In this document: piece by piece, positions 26,939 through 36,315 of the stretch | How the letters are laid out: every line of letters begins with the position of its first letter | How positions within the stretch are numbered: the first letter of the stretch is position 1 | DNA from: Pseudomonas frederiksbergensis | GTDB taxonomy: Bacteria; Pseudomonadota; Gammaproteobacteria; Pseudomonadales; Pseudomonadaceae | Length of the DNA: 64,000 bases | Direction: 5' to 3' | Assembly: GCF_003732665.1 (NCBI RefSeq) | Contig: NZ_MOBP01000003.1 | Coordinates: 309,582 to 373,581, forward strand | The notes under the pieces: generated by a model | The model's input: only the letters and a program-made list of their open reading frames with translations | Database searches by the model: none | Told to the model about the DNA's origin: nothing | Program-made: the position numbers and the translations under genes

Positions 26939-27391
26939 ATGTCGTTATCAGTCGGTCTTCCCAACGCGGCGGGCGTCACCATTGGCGGCAAATCCGCTGC
27001 GACGATCCGTGCGCTTAACGATGCCACGCAGGCCGAGGCAGACAAAGCGCTCGGCACTAAAGAAGACGACGGCAAGGTGGTCAAGACCGGCCCGGTGGGG
27101 TTGGATAAAAGCACCGAAACCCAAGCCGCACCCAGCAACCAGAGCGTGGCAGTGAAAATGCTGCTCAAGCGTATGCAGGAGCTGCAACAGCAACTGCGCG
27201 AGCAACAACAGCAATTAGCCGCAGCTCAAGCGGCGTCTTATCCGACACCGGAAGTCAAGGCTGCCGCGCTGATGGCGATTCAAGGACAGATCGCCGAGAC
27301 TAACGGCGCCTTGCTGGAAGTGGCAGCCTCCCTTGTCCAGGAACTGGCCAAGGGTGCCAAAACCGGATCGGTGGTCAACACCACAGCCTGA
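26939..27391 (+). CDS. Coiled-coil hypothetical protein
   Basis: The 150-residue protein lacks a signal peptide or membrane helix. Residues 65-105 form a Gln-rich coiled coil (LLKRMQELQQQLREQQQQLA), and the rest is rich in Ala, Lys and Thr. CAGGAG before ATG 26939 supports the start. Similar proteins occur in Pseudomonas, but no function is recognised. It lies upstream of, but not obviously in, the ribose operon, whose promoter follows. Confidence 0.65.
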   Translation: MSLSVGLPNAAGVTIGGKSAATIRALNDATQAEADKALGTKEDDGKVVKTGPVGLDKSTETQAAPSNQSVAVKMLLKRMQELQQQLREQQQQLAAAQAASYPTPEVKAAALMAIQGQIAETNGALLEVAASLVQELAKGAKTGSVVNTTA

Positions 27392-27432
27392 GGCTTTTGC
27401 CAGCTCGGGCACAAAATGGTCGATTCTGCTCG

Positions 27433-27461
27433 TTGACAAATCCCGGCAGGGTTCGCATAGT
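27433..27461 (+). promoter_or_regulatory. Promoter of the rbs operon
   Basis: TTGACA (27433-27438) and CATAGT (27456-27461) with a 17-base spacer, nine bases before the operator palindrome. Confidence 0.7.
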
Positions 27462-27469
27462 TCGGTCTA

Positions 27470-27483
27470 CGCAAACGTTTGCG
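27470..27483. promoter_or_regulatory. RbsR operator, LacI-type palindrome
   Basis: CGCAAACGTTTGCG is a perfect 14-base palindrome with the central CG and AAACGTTT core of LacI/GalR operators. It overlaps the expected transcription start of rbsB, so RbsR (encoded in this operon) would repress and ribose relieve. Confidence 0.82.
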
Positions 27484-27577
27484 CGGCATTCACGATGGCC
27501 TGATCCATCGACGAACGCCACGAAGCCTGCGCCAGCGCAAGCGTTGCTCACAATAATCATAAGATCGGAGTGAACCC

Positions 27578-28531
27578 ATGAAGCTGCCATTCGCTGGACG
27601 TCTTCTCGCTGTCGCTATGCTGGCTGCCGCATCCGCCGCTTTGCCCCTCTCTTCGGCTTTCGCCGATACTGAAAAACCTAAAGTCGCCCTGGTCATGAAA
27701 TCCCTGGCCAACGAATTCTTCCTGACCATGGAAGACGGCGCCAAGGCCTACCAGAAAGACCATTCCGCCGATTTCGACCTGATCTCCAACGGCATCAAGG
27801 ACGAAACGGACACCGCCGGCCAGACCCGCATCGTCGAGCAAATGATCCTGGCCAAGGTCAATGCGCTGGTCATTGCGCCGGCTGACTCCAAGGCCATGGT
27901 GCCGGTGATCAAGAAAGCCGTCGATGCCGGTATCACCGTGATCAACATCGACAACCAGCTCGACCCGGCCGTGGTCAAGAGCAAGAACATCACCGTTCCC
28001 TTCGTAGGCCCGGACAACCGCAAAGGCGCGCGTCTGGTGGGCGAATACCTGGCCAAGCAACTGAAGGCCGGTGACGAAGTCGGCATCATCGAAGGCGTGT
28101 CCACCACCACCAACGCCCAACAGCGTACCGCTGGTTTCAAAGACGCGATGGAAGCCGCGAATATCAAGGTTGTGTCCTTGCAGTCCGGTGATTGGGAAAT
28201 CGACAAAGGCAACAAGGTTGCCGCCTCTATTCTCAGCGAATACCCGGAAGTCAAAGCCCTGCTGGCCGGTAACGACAGCATGGCCGTCGGCGCTGTGTCC
28301 GCTGTTCGTGCTGCGGGCAAGGCAGGCAAGGTGCAAGTGGTCGGCTACGACAACATCAACGCCATCAAGCCGATGCTCAAGGATGGTCGTGTCCTGGCTA
28401 CCGCTGACCAGTTTGCCGCCAAGCAAGCCGTGTTCGGTATCGAGACTGCGCTGAAAATCATCAAGGGCGAGAAAGTCGACAGCGGCACCAACGGTGTGAT
28501 TGAAACTCCGGTTGAGCTGGTCACCAAGTAG
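27578..28531 (+). CDS. rbsB: Ribose ABC transporter substrate-binding protein
   Basis: The 317-residue protein has a signal peptide (about 1-29, AFA site) and the periplasmic binding protein 1 fold of sugar receptors: KVALVMKSLANEFFLTMEDG, LVIAPADSKAMVPVIKKA, VINIDNQLD and VGYDNINAI. It captures ribose and delivers it to RbsAC. First gene of rbsBACRKD. A GC hairpin (GCTCGCCCG/CGGGCGAGC, 28553-28572) lies before rbsA, which usually raises binding-protein expression over the membrane parts. Confidence 0.93.
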   Translation: MKLPFAGRLLAVAMLAAASAALPLSSAFADTEKPKVALVMKSLANEFFLTMEDGAKAYQKDHSADFDLISNGIKDETDTAGQTRIVEQMILAKVNALVIAPADSKAMVPVIKKAVDAGITVINIDNQLDPAVVKSKNITVPFVGPDNRKGARLVGEYLAKQLKAGDEVGIIEGVSTTTNAQQRTAGFKDAMEAANIKVVSLQSGDWEIDKGNKVAASILSEYPEVKALLAGNDSMAVGAVSAVRAAGKAGKVQVVGYDNINAIKPMLKDGRVLATADQFAAKQAVFGIETALKIIKGEKVDSGTNGVIETPVELVTK

Positions 28532-28552
28532 TCCTTCTGGCGACACAACGGT

Positions 28553-28572
28553 GCTCGCCCGTCCGGGCGAGC
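28553..28572 (+). promoter_or_regulatory. Intercistronic hairpin between rbsB and rbsA
   Basis: A 9-bp GC stem with a two-base nominal loop, 22 bases after the rbsB stop. No T run, so an mRNA-stabilising role is likelier than termination. Confidence 0.55.
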
Positions 28573-28587
28573 GCATGGAGAGTTTTT

Positions 28588-30141
28588 ATGTCAGTTTCCG
28601 CCCCGAACGCTGTCCTCTCGGTCAGCGGTATCGGTAAGACCTATGCCCAACCGGTTCTGACCGGCATCGACCTGACGCTGATGCGCGGAGAAGTACTGGC
28701 GCTGACCGGTGAGAACGGCGCCGGCAAAAGCACCCTGTCGAAGATCATCGGCGGGCTGGTCACGCCGACCACCGGCCAGATGCAATTCCAGGGTCAGGAA
28801 TACCGCCCCGGCAGCCGCACCCAGGCTGAAGACCTGGGCATCCGCATGGTCATGCAAGAACTCAATCTGTTGCCGACCCTGTCGGTGGCGGAGAACCTGT
28901 TTCTCGACAACTTGCCAAGCAACGGTGGCTGGATCAGTCGCAAGCAACTGCGTAAAGCCGCGATCGAAGCCATGGCCCAGGTCGGCCTCGACGCGATTGA
29001 CCCGGACACCCTGGTCGGCGAGTTGGGCATCGGTCACCAGCAAATGGTCGAGATCGCCCGCAACCTGATCGGCGATTGCCATGTGCTGATCCTCGACGAA
29101 CCGACCGCGATGCTCACGGCCCGTGAAGTCGAGATGCTGTTCGAGCAGATCACGCGCCTGCAAGCCCGTGGCGTGTCGATCATCTACATTTCCCACCGCC
29201 TCGAAGAACTGGCGCGAGTCGCCCAGCGCATTGCCGTGCTGCGCGACGGCAACCTGGTCTGCGTCGAGCCGATGGCCAACTACAACAGCGAGCAACTGGT
29301 CACCCTGATGGTGGGCCGCGAGCTTGGCGAACACATGGACATGGGCGTGCGCAAGATCGGCGCGCCAGCCTTGACGGTCACGGGGTTGACCCGCTCCGAC
29401 AAGGTTCGTGATGTCTCTTTTGAAGTGCGTGCCGGTGAGATCTACGGCATTTCCGGGCTGATCGGGGCAGGGCGCACCGAGTTGCTGCGCCTGATCTTCG
29501 GCGCCGATACGGCCGACAGCGGCACCGTCGCCCTGGGTTCGCCAGCTCAAGTCGTCAACATTCGTTCCCCGGCTGACGCGGTCGCCCATGGCATTGCGCT
29601 GATCACCGAGGATCGCAAGGGCGAAGGTCTGCTGCTGACTCAATCGATCAGTGCCAACATTGCCTTGGGCAACATGCCGGTGATTTCCAGTGCGGGCGTC
29701 GTCAATAACGGTGACGAGATGGCGCTGGCCCAGCGTCAGATCAGCGCCATGCGCATCCGCAGTTCCAGCCCGACGCAATTGGTGTCCGAGCTGTCCGGCG
29801 GCAACCAACAGAAGGTCGTGATCGGCCGTTGGCTGGAGCGTGATTGTTCGGTGATGTTGTTCGATGAGCCGACCCGTGGCATCGACGTCGGCGCCAAGTT
29901 CGACATCTATGCCTTGCTCGGCGAATTGACGCGCCAGGGCAAAGCGCTGGTGGTGGTGTCCAGTGACCTGCGGGAACTGATGCTGATCTGCGACCGGATC
30001 GGCGTGTTGTCGGCGGGGCGTCTGATCGACACGTTCGAGCGCGACAGCTGGACCCAGGATGATTTGCTTGCCGCCGCTTTTGCCGGCTACCAAAAACGTG
30101 ATGCGTTGCTCAACGAAGCAGCGCCTAGGGATCTTCCATGA
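28588..30141 (+). CDS. rbsA: Ribose ABC transporter ATP-binding protein
   Basis: The 517-residue protein has two ABC domains, as in RbsA/AraG/XylG. The first has Walker A GENGAGKST (about residue 45) and Walker B HVLILDEPTA; the second has the altered P-loop GLIGAGRTE and signature LSGGNQQKV with VMLFDEPTRG. It energises ribose uptake through RbsC. The last codons overlap rbsC by 4 bases (ATGA), so the two are coupled. Confidence 0.94.
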   Translation: MSVSAPNAVLSVSGIGKTYAQPVLTGIDLTLMRGEVLALTGENGAGKSTLSKIIGGLVTPTTGQMQFQGQEYRPGSRTQAEDLGIRMVMQELNLLPTLSVAENLFLDNLPSNGGWISRKQLRKAAIEAMAQVGLDAIDPDTLVGELGIGHQQMVEIARNLIGDCHVLILDEPTAMLTAREVEMLFEQITRLQARGVSIIYISHRLEELARVAQRIAVLRDGNLVCVEPMANYNSEQLVTLMVGRELGEHMDMGVRKIGAPALTVTGLTRSDKVRDVSFEVRAGEIYGISGLIGAGRTELLRLIFGADTADSGTVALGSPAQVVNIRSPADAVAHGIALITEDRKGEGLLLTQSISANIALGNMPVISSAGVVNNGDEMALAQRQISAMRIRSSSPTQLVSELSGGNQQKVVIGRWLERDCSVMLFDEPTRGIDVGAKFDIYALLGELTRQGKALVVVSSDLRELMLICDRIGVLSAGRLIDTFERDSWTQDDLLAAAFAGYQKRDALLNEAAPRDLP

Positions 30142-31115
30142 AAACTGCAACGTCTGCCGGTAAACGTAGTGGCAATTTTTACGGCCTCGGCACCTACCTG
30201 GGCCTGGCCGGTGCCTTGCTGGCGATGGTCGCGCTGTTCTCGGTGCTGAGCAGCCATTTTCTGTCGTACGACACCTTCAGTACCCTGGCCAACCAGATCC
30301 CGGATTTGATGGTATTGGCGGTGGGCATGACCTTCGTGCTGATCATCGGCGGCATCGACCTGTCGGTGGGTTCGGTATTGGCGCTCGCGGCTTCGGCGGT
30401 CAGCGTGGCGATTCTGGGATGGGGCTGGAGCGTGTTGCCGGCGGCTTTGCTCGGCATGGCGGTGGCGGCATTGGCCGGGACCATCACCGGCTCGATCACC
30501 GTTGCGTGGCGGATCCCGTCGTTCATCGTGTCCCTCGGCGTGCTGGAAATGGCCCGTGGCCTGGCGTACCAGATGACCGGCTCGCGCACGGCTTACATCG
30601 GTGACGCCTTTGCGTGGCTGTCCAACCCGATTGCCTTCGGCATTTCGCCGTCGTTCATCATTGCCTTCTTGATCATCATCGTCGCCCAGGCCGTGCTGAC
30701 CCGCACTGTGTTCGGCCGCTACCTGATCGGCATCGGCACCAACGAAGAAGCGGTGCGTCTGGCCGGGATCAATCCAAAACCCTACAAGATCCTGGTGTTC
30801 AGCCTGATGGGCTTGCTGGCGGGTATCGCCGCGTTGTTCCAGATTTCCCGTCTGGAAGCCGCTGACCCGAATGCCGGTTCTGGCCTGGAGCTGCAAGTGA
30901 TCGCTGCCGTGGTGATCGGCGGCACCAGCCTGATGGGCGGCCGTGGTTCGGTCATCAGTACGTTCTTTGGTGTTTTGATCATCTCGGTATTGGCCGCTGG
31001 CCTGGCGCAAATCGGGGCGACCGAGCCGACCAAACGCATCATCACCGGCGCGGTTATCGTGGTGGCGGTGGTACTGGATACTTATCGCAGTCAGCGCGCA
31101 AGCCGGCGGACCTGA
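30138..31115 (+). CDS. rbsC: Ribose ABC transporter permease
   Basis: The 325-residue permease has eight or more hydrophobic helices and the family motifs LVIAVGMTFVLI-like (here LAVGMTFVLIIGGIDLSVGS near residue 60) and GGTSLMGGRGS near 255 in the ATPase-contact loop. It forms the inner-membrane channel for ribose with RbsA. It follows rbsA with an overlap, and rbsR begins three bases after its stop. Confidence 0.94.
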   Translation: MKTATSAGKRSGNFYGLGTYLGLAGALLAMVALFSVLSSHFLSYDTFSTLANQIPDLMVLAVGMTFVLIIGGIDLSVGSVLALAASAVSVAILGWGWSVLPAALLGMAVAALAGTITGSITVAWRIPSFIVSLGVLEMARGLAYQMTGSRTAYIGDAFAWLSNPIAFGISPSFIIAFLIIIVAQAVLTRTVFGRYLIGIGTNEEAVRLAGINPKPYKILVFSLMGLLAGIAALFQISRLEAADPNAGSGLELQVIAAVVIGGTSLMGGRGSVISTFFGVLIISVLAAGLAQIGATEPTKRIITGAVIVVAVVLDTYRSQRASRRT

Positions 31116-31118
31116 TTC

Positions 31119-32138
31119 ATGGCAACGATCAAGGATGTGGCGGCGCTTGCCGGGATTTCCTACACCACGGTGTCCCATGTGGTGAACAAGACGCGGCCGG
31201 TCAGCGAGGAAGTGCGGGTGAAAGTCGAGGCGGCAATCAAAAGCCTCGACTATGTACCCAGCGCCGTCGCCCGGTCGTTGAAAGCGAAAACCACGGCGAC
31301 CATCGGTTTGCTGGTGCCCAACAGCCTCAACCCGTACTTCGCCGAACTGGCCCGGGGCATCGAGGATTATTGCGAGCGTAACGGCTACTGCGTGATCCTC
31401 TGCAACTCCGACGACAATCCGGACAAGCAGCGCAGTTATCTGCGGGTGCTGCTGGAAAAACGCATCGACGGCTTGATCGTGGCCTCGGCCGGTGGCGATG
31501 CCGGGCTCGCCGAAGGCCTGGCGGCCGTGCGCACGCCGATGGTGATTGTCGACCGTGGGCTGGACGGCGTGAATGCCGATCTGGTGCGCATCGACCACGA
31601 ATATGGCGCTTACCTGGCGACCCGGCATCTGCTGGAACTGGGCCATCGGGACATCGCCACCATTGGCGGGCCGGCCGATACCAGCGTGGCGCAGATGCGT
31701 CTGGCCGGTTACTGCCGGGCGTTGAAAGAGGCGGGCGTCGAAGTACCTCGTGAGCGCATGCTGGAAAGCGACTTCACCAGCACCGGCGGTTACAACGCGG
31801 CGGCGATCCTGCTGGAAAAGAACCCGCCCAGCGCGATTTTTGCCGGTAACGACATGATCGGTATCGGTGTGCTGCGAGCGGCGGCCGAGCGCAATATTCG
31901 TGTACCCAGCGAATTGTCGGTGATCGGCTTCGATGACATTCAAATGAGTCGTTATGTTTACCCGGCGCTCACCACCGTGGGCCAGTCGATCCTGCAACTG
32001 GGGGAAATGGCCGCCGAAGTGCTGTTGCGCAGGATTGCCACGCCGGCCCTGGCCACCGATCAACGGATCGTGACCCCCAGTATTGTCTTGCGCGAGTCGA
32101 CGGCGCCGTTGGCCGGTGTGTTTGCCGAGTTTCGTTGA
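31119..32138 (+). CDS. rbsR: LacI-family ribose operon repressor
   Basis: The 339-residue regulator starts with the LacI headpiece ATIKDVAALAGISYTTVSHV, the hinge AVARSLKAK, and a C-terminal ribose-binding-like domain (TIGLLVPNSLNPYFAEL, VIGFDDIQMSRYVYPALTTV). It should bind the palindrome at 27470-27483 and release when ribose is present. Its place inside the operon, between transport and kinase genes, gives autoregulation. Confidence 0.93.
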   Translation: MATIKDVAALAGISYTTVSHVVNKTRPVSEEVRVKVEAAIKSLDYVPSAVARSLKAKTTATIGLLVPNSLNPYFAELARGIEDYCERNGYCVILCNSDDNPDKQRSYLRVLLEKRIDGLIVASAGGDAGLAEGLAAVRTPMVIVDRGLDGVNADLVRIDHEYGAYLATRHLLELGHRDIATIGGPADTSVAQMRLAGYCRALKEAGVEVPRERMLESDFTSTGGYNAAAILLEKNPPSAIFAGNDMIGIGVLRAAAERNIRVPSELSVIGFDDIQMSRYVYPALTTVGQSILQLGEMAAEVLLRRIATPALATDQRIVTPSIVLRESTAPLAGVFAEFR

Positions 32139-32174
32139 AATAGCGCTGAAAACCGAATTAATGAGTAGTGACGT

Positions 32175-33092
32175 ATGCCAGCAAAAGTAGTGGTAATAGG
32201 CAGCCTGAACATGGACCTGGTGACCCGGGCACCCCGGCTGCCACGCGGCGGTGAAACGCTGATCGGTCAGTCGTTCACCACCGTTTCTGGTGGCAAGGGA
32301 GCGAACCAGGCCGTGGCTGCTGCGCGACTGGGCGCCGAGGTGTCGATGGTCGGCTGCGTCGGCACCGATGCCTATGGTCAAGAGTTGCGCGGCGCGTTAT
32401 TGGCCGAGCAGATCGATTGCCAGGCCGTCAGCATCGTCGACGGCGCCAGCGGCGTGGCCCTGATTGTGGTCGATGACAACAGCCAGAACGCGATCGTGAT
32501 CGTGGCGGGCGCCAACGGGGCGTTGACCGCCGAGGTGATCGACCGTTTCGACGCGGTGCTGCAAGCGGCGGACGTGATCATCTGCCAGTTGGAAGTGCCG
32601 GACGCCACGGTCGGTCATGCGCTCAAGCGCGGCCGTGCGCTGGGCAAGACTGTGATTCTCAATCCGGCGCCGGCCAGTCGTCCGTTGCCCGCGGATTGGT
32701 ATGCGGCCATCGACTACCTGATCCCCAACGAGAGCGAAGCGTCGGCCCTGAGCGGGTTGTCGGTGGATTCCCTGGAAACTGCCGAAACGGCCGCCACCCG
32801 ATTGATCGGCATGGGCGCTGGCAAGGTGATCATCACCCTCGGTGCCCAAGGCTCGCTGTTTGCCAACGGCACAGGCTTCGAACATTTCCCGGCACCGACT
32901 GTTAAGGCCGTTGATACGACGGCGGCCGGTGACACTTTTGTCGGCGGTTTCGCCGCAGCGTTGGCGTCCGGCAAAACCGAGGCCGAGGCCATTCGTTTCG
33001 GCCAGGTTGCCGCGGCGCTGTCAGTCACCCGAGCCGGTGCGCAACCTTCGATTCCCAACTTGTCCGAAGTACAGGCCTTTAAAACACCATGA
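32175..33092 (+). CDS. rbsK: Ribokinase
   Basis: The 305-residue PfkB-family kinase has [20 protein letters not shown] at the N-terminus, [16 protein letters not shown] (ribokinase signature 1), NPAPA near residue 163 and the catalytic [17 protein letters not shown] with the base Asp. It phosphorylates ribose to ribose 5-phosphate. It overlaps rbsD by 4 bases. Confidence 0.95.
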   Translation: MPAKVVVIGSLNMDLVTRAPRLPRGGETLIGQSFTTVSGGKGANQAVAAARLGAEVSMVGCVGTDAYGQELRGALLAEQIDCQAVSIVDGASGVALIVVDDNSQNAIVIVAGANGALTAEVIDRFDAVLQAADVIICQLEVPDATVGHALKRGRALGKTVILNPAPASRPLPADWYAAIDYLIPNESEASALSGLSVDSLETAETAATRLIGMGAGKVIITLGAQGSLFANGTGFEHFPAPTVKAVDTTAAGDTFVGGFAAALASGKTEAEAIRFGQVAAALSVTRAGAQPSIPNLSEVQAFKTP

Positions 33093-33493
33093 AAAAGACA
33101 CCTTTGCTCAACGTCGCGCTGTCGCGGCTGATCGCGTCCCTGGGCCATGGCGACATGGTGGTGATTGGCGATGCCGGTCTGCCGGTGCCGCCGGGTGTAG
33201 AACTGATCGACCTGGCCCTGACCCACGGGATTCCGGATTTCGTCAGCACTTTGAAAGTGGTGCTCAGCGAAATGCAGGTCGAAAGTCATGTGCTGGCCCA
33301 GGAAATCCTCGACAAGCAACCGGCGGCCCTGGCGTCCCTGAATCAACTGAATACCGAAGGTGCGCTGGGCAAGCGCGAGCTGCTCAGCCATGACCAATTC
33401 AAAATCCTCAGCCGCCAGGCGCGGGCGATTGTGCGTACAGGTGAATGTTCGCCGTACTGCAACATCGTGCTGGTGTCCGGGGTGACGTTCTAA
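33089..33493 (+). CDS. rbsD: D-ribose pyranase
   Basis: The 134-residue protein matches Rbs[29 protein letters not shown] with catalytic His20, the [14 protein letters not shown] segment and a C-terminal [14 protein letters not shown]. It interconverts pyranose and furanose forms so ribose can enter RbsK. It ends the ribose operon proper; the nucleoside hydrolase gene follows after 44 bases. Confidence 0.94.
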   Translation: MKKTPLLNVALSRLIASLGHGDMVVIGDAGLPVPPGVELIDLALTHGIPDFVSTLKVVLSEMQVESHVLAQEILDKQPAALASLNQLNTEGALGKRELLSHDQFKILSRQARAIVRTGECSPYCNIVLVSGVTF

Positions 33494-33537
33494 CTCGCTG
33501 TATCCCTTTCTGCTGTCCCACGCACAAGGAGTGCGCT

Positions 33538-34566
33538 ATGCACCGCTATGCTCAGAAACTGCATCATCTGCTCCGGAGTCTGCTGCTTTTGTCCCTGATA
33601 ACCGCAACAAGCGCCCAGGCGGCGGAAAAGATCGACTTGATCATCGACACCGACCCGGGTGCCGACGACGTGGTTGCCTTGCTGTTTGCCCTGGCCTCGC
33701 CGGAAGAACTGAACATTCGCGCACTGACCACCGTCGCCGGCAACGTGCGCCTGGACAAGACCTCGCGTAATGCGCGCCTGGCCCGCGAGTGGGCAGGGCG
33801 CGAAGAGGTGCCGGTCTACGCGGGTGCGCCGAAGCCGCTGATGCGCACGCCGATCTACGCCGAGAACATCCATGGCAAGGAAGGCCTGTCGGGTGTCACC
33901 GTGCACGAGCCGAAGAAAGGCCTTGCCGAAGGCAATGCGGTCAATTACTTGATCGATACCTTGAAAAAAGCCAAGCCCCACAGCATCACCATCGCCATGC
34001 TCGGTCCACAGACCAACCTGGCCCTGGCGCTGATTCAGGAACCTGAAATCGTCCAGGGCATCAAGGAAGTGGTGATCATGGGCGGTGCGCACTTTAATGG
34101 CGGCAACATCACCCCGGTGGCCGAGTTCAACCTGTTCGCTGACCCACAGGCTGCTGAAGTGGTGCTCAAGAGCGGCGTGAAGCTGACCTACCTGCCGCTG
34201 GACGTGACCCACAAGATCCTCACCAGCGACGCACGCCTGAAGCAGATTGCCGCGCTCAACAATCATGCCGGCAAGATCGTGGGCGATATTCTCAATGAGT
34301 ACGTCAAGGGCGACATGGAGCACTACGGCATCCCGGGTGGCCCGGTGCATGACGCCACTGTTATCGCCTACCTGCTTAAACCGGAGCTGTTCACCGGTCG
34401 TTCGGTCAACGTGGCGATCGACAGCCGCGAAGGCATCACGTTTGGCCAGACCGTCGTCGACTGGTATGACGGCCTGAAAGCTCCGAAGAATGCATTCTGG
34501 GTCGAGAACGGCGACGCCCAGGGCTTCTTCGACCTGCTGACCCAGCGTCTGGCTCGCCTGAAGTAA
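33538..34566 (+). CDS. Exported nucleoside hydrolase (IunH/Rih family)
   Basis: The 342-residue enzyme has a signal peptide (residues 1-28, AQA) unlike cytoplasmic RihABC, then the hydrolase signature LIIDTDPGADDVVAL that binds Ca2+, a GNVRLDKTSRNA segment and HDATVIAYLL with the C-terminal metal Asp. It should split ribonucleosides in the periplasm to base and ribose. Located right after rbsD with its own AAGGAG, it can supply ribose to the RbsABC importer, so the whole unit works as a nucleoside-ribose scavenging operon. A terminator follows. Confidence 0.9.
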   Translation: MHRYAQKLHHLLRSLLLLSLITATSAQAAEKIDLIIDTDPGADDVVALLFALASPEELNIRALTTVAGNVRLDKTSRNARLAREWAGREEVPVYAGAPKPLMRTPIYAENIHGKEGLSGVTVHEPKKGLAEGNAVNYLIDTLKKAKPHSITIAMLGPQTNLALALIQEPEIVQGIKEVVIMGGAHFNGGNITPVAEFNLFADPQAAEVVLKSGVKLTYLPLDVTHKILTSDARLKQIAALNNHAGKIVGDILNEYVKGDMEHYGIPGGPVHDATVIAYLLKPELFTGRSVNVAIDSREGITFGQTVVDWYDGLKAPKNAFWVENGDAQGFFDLLTQRLARLK

Positions 34567-34573
34567 GCGCTAC

Positions 34574-34597
34574 ACCCGCAGGTGCCAGCCTGCGGGT
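34574..34597 (+). terminator. Terminator of the rbs-nucleoside hydrolase operon
   Basis: ACCCGCAGG and CCTGCGGGT enclose TGCCAG, followed by TTTTATT. Confidence 0.88.
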
Positions 34598-34599
34598 TT

Positions 34600-34812
34600 T
34601 TATTCCCTGCCTGAGTCAACCACGCCGAGATAGTCAGCCGGGTATTTCTCGAATACCTGGGCGATGAATGATTGCGCGGCTTGCGTTCCCAGTTCCTTGA
34701 CCAACAGATCGATCCCTATGATTGCCAGCTCCTCCGGGTTTCCGGGGCTGTAAGAGCTGTGGGCCTGTGCCCACTTGGCTTTGATGTCGGCGTCGATAGT
34801 TACGGTGGTCAT
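34600..34812 (-). CDS. Hypothetical small protein
   Basis: A 70-residue soluble protein (TTVTIDADIKAKWAQAHSS, then LAIIGIDLLVKELGTQAAQSFI). No signal, membrane helix or recognised domain. Its stop abuts the operon terminator on the converging side. Upstream is a short divergent gap to the next gene. Confidence 0.6.
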   Translation of the reverse strand: MTTVTIDADIKAKWAQAHSSYSPGNPEELAIIGIDLLVKELGTQAAQSFIAQVFEKYPADYLGVVDSGRE

Positions 34813-34944
34813 GATGGCGCTCGTGAAGTCGGAAAAGTCTGAACGCCGAGTTAACCATTTTGCGCGGCATTTGGCACTCCGACTTAGGCATGAGGGGAGG
34901 GCTATGCGACACTTGGTCTTTGATGGATTTTCAAGGACCGCGCT

Positions 34945-35250
34945 GTGCAGATCGATTTGAACACCCCTGACGGTTTGACCCTTGAGGCCGTGCGCCAGTT
35001 ACTGGCTTCTGCCAGCGATGACGAACACACCCAGTTGCGCGTGACCAAGGCCGGCATCGCCTACATTTCGTCGGGCGTGGTGGGCGGCACCGACATCGGT
35101 GGGCTGTTGTTTCGTCTGGAGACGTGGGCAAAGGGCTCGGGGTATGTGGGAAATGTCGCGGCCAGTGATGAGGTCTGGGTCATGCAGATCTTCAATGCGC
35201 TGAAAGAGAACTGGCCGACCCCGCCGTTCGACTACATCGATATCTATTGA
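34945..35250 (+). CDS. Hypothetical protein
   Basis: A 101-residue soluble acidic protein with a helical N-terminal half (LTLEAVRQLLASASDDEHTQ) and a C-terminal FNALKENWPTPPFDYIDIY. GTG 34945 follows AAGGA at a good distance. No family recognised; it stands alone. Confidence 0.62.
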   Translation: MQIDLNTPDGLTLEAVRQLLASASDDEHTQLRVTKAGIAYISSGVVGGTDIGGLLFRLETWAKGSGYVGNVAASDEVWVMQIFNALKENWPTPPFDYIDIY

Positions 35251-35416
35251 GTGCTGTTCATATCCAGTCACTATTCAGGGATGAACGATACGGCCATGCT
35301 CAGGCAAACTCGCGGATTGTCCGGATCGAGGGCAGGGCGCTAGCGCTACCTGTGAAACCAAACGCCGGAATAGCGGTCGCACGAACTCAGCTTAACTATT
35401 GAATAAAGGAGGCTTC

Positions 35417-35737
35417 ATGCCTTGGAAGCTCGCGTCATTGGGTACTTTGCTGGCCGTTGCCATGCTGGCCGGTTGCAGCACTCCCTCCACCGAGTCGGCA
35501 ACAAAGGACCCTGTGGTGACCGACACCGGCCATAGCCGTTGTGATTCAGAGGCGGCGCAATTCACCATCGGTAAAAAGGCCTCGCCAGAACTGCTGGAAC
35601 AGGCACGTACTCGCGCAGGCGCGCAGAATGCCCGGATCCTCAAGCCCGACGATATGGTGACCATGGAATACCGTTCCGATCGCCTGAACCTGAACACCGA
35701 TGACAACCTGGTGATCACGCGCGTCAACTGCGGCTGA
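35417..35737 (+). CDS. I78-family peptidase inhibitor lipoprotein
   Basis: The 106-residue protein has a lipoprotein signal ending LAGC (Cys20), then the inhibitor I78 pattern: CDSEAAQFTIGKKASPELLEQ, ARTRAGAQNARILKPDDMVTMEY and a C-terminal DNLVITRVNCG. Known I78 members inhibit serine peptidases. AAAGGAGG precedes ATG 35417 with ideal spacing. Anchored in the envelope, it might protect against host or self peptidases; the target is unknown. Confidence 0.83.
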   Translation: MPWKLASLGTLLAVAMLAGCSTPSTESATKDPVVTDTGHSRCDSEAAQFTIGKKASPELLEQARTRAGAQNARILKPDDMVTMEYRSDRLNLNTDDNLVITRVNCG

Positions 35738-35770
35738 TCGCTGTACCGCTTTTGTTTCGCCCATAAAAAA

Positions 35771-35789
35771 CCCCGTCACATGGACGGGG
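35771..35789. terminator. Bidirectional terminator between the I78 and csp genes
   Basis: CCCCGTC-ACATG-GACGGGG flanked by AAAAAA on the left and TTTTTTT on the right, so it can end transcription from both converging genes. Confidence 0.92.
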
Positions 35790-35810
35790 TTTTTTTAGTG
35801 CGCCAGAAAC

Positions 35811-36023
35811 TTACTCTGGGCGAACTTGTGCAGCTTGCATACCCTTTTGGCCTTTCTCAGCCACGAAGGAAACGGTCTGGCCTTCTTTCAGGCTTTTGAA
35901 ACCGTCGCTTTCGATAGCTTTGAAGTGTACGAACAGGTCGTCACCGCCACCTTGAGGAGTGATGAAGCCGAAGCCTTTTTCATCGTTGAACCATTTAACG
36001 GTGCCGGTTTGGCGATTAGACAT
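35811..36023 (-). CDS. CspA-family cold-shock protein
   Basis: The 70-residue OB-fold protein has both RNA-binding motifs: [15 protein letters not shown] (RNP1) and DLFVHFKAI (RNP2). It is a nucleic-acid chaperone that melts mRNA structure. A long leader upstream includes an 11-bp inverted repeat (GGCTGAAAGCC at 36174 with GGCTTTCAGCC at 36196), typical of the structured leaders of csp mRNAs, though not proof of cold control. Confidence 0.94.
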   Translation of the reverse strand: MSNRQTGTVKWFNDEKGFGFITPQGGGDDLFVHFKAIESDGFKSLKEGQTVSFVAEKGQKGMQAAQVRPE

Positions 36024-36315
36024 GGTGTATCTCCAAGAAACATATATTTTCAGTAGTACTGTGCTGCTCAGGCCAACTGGGCACACGGGACTATCATAGT
36101 CGAAATGTACGGTTTGGGAGCCCCCCACAGGGACTGTTTGCCCTTCAACCGGGCTTTCTTTGCCGTCCGATCAGGCTGAAAGCCCCGATTTAAAAGGCTT
36201 TCAGCCGAAAGTAAAGACGATAAAAAAAGCTGTAAAACCTGCATAAATTGTACGAAAAAGGGCATTTCGGAGGCTTTTCACGGGCCGCTGGGGCCTTCAA
36301 AGCGTCTTTTTGGGC

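Noticed and set aside
30087..32381. 764-codon leftward frame opposite rbsC and rbsR
   Set aside because: Shadow frame; both genes on the plus strand are certain.
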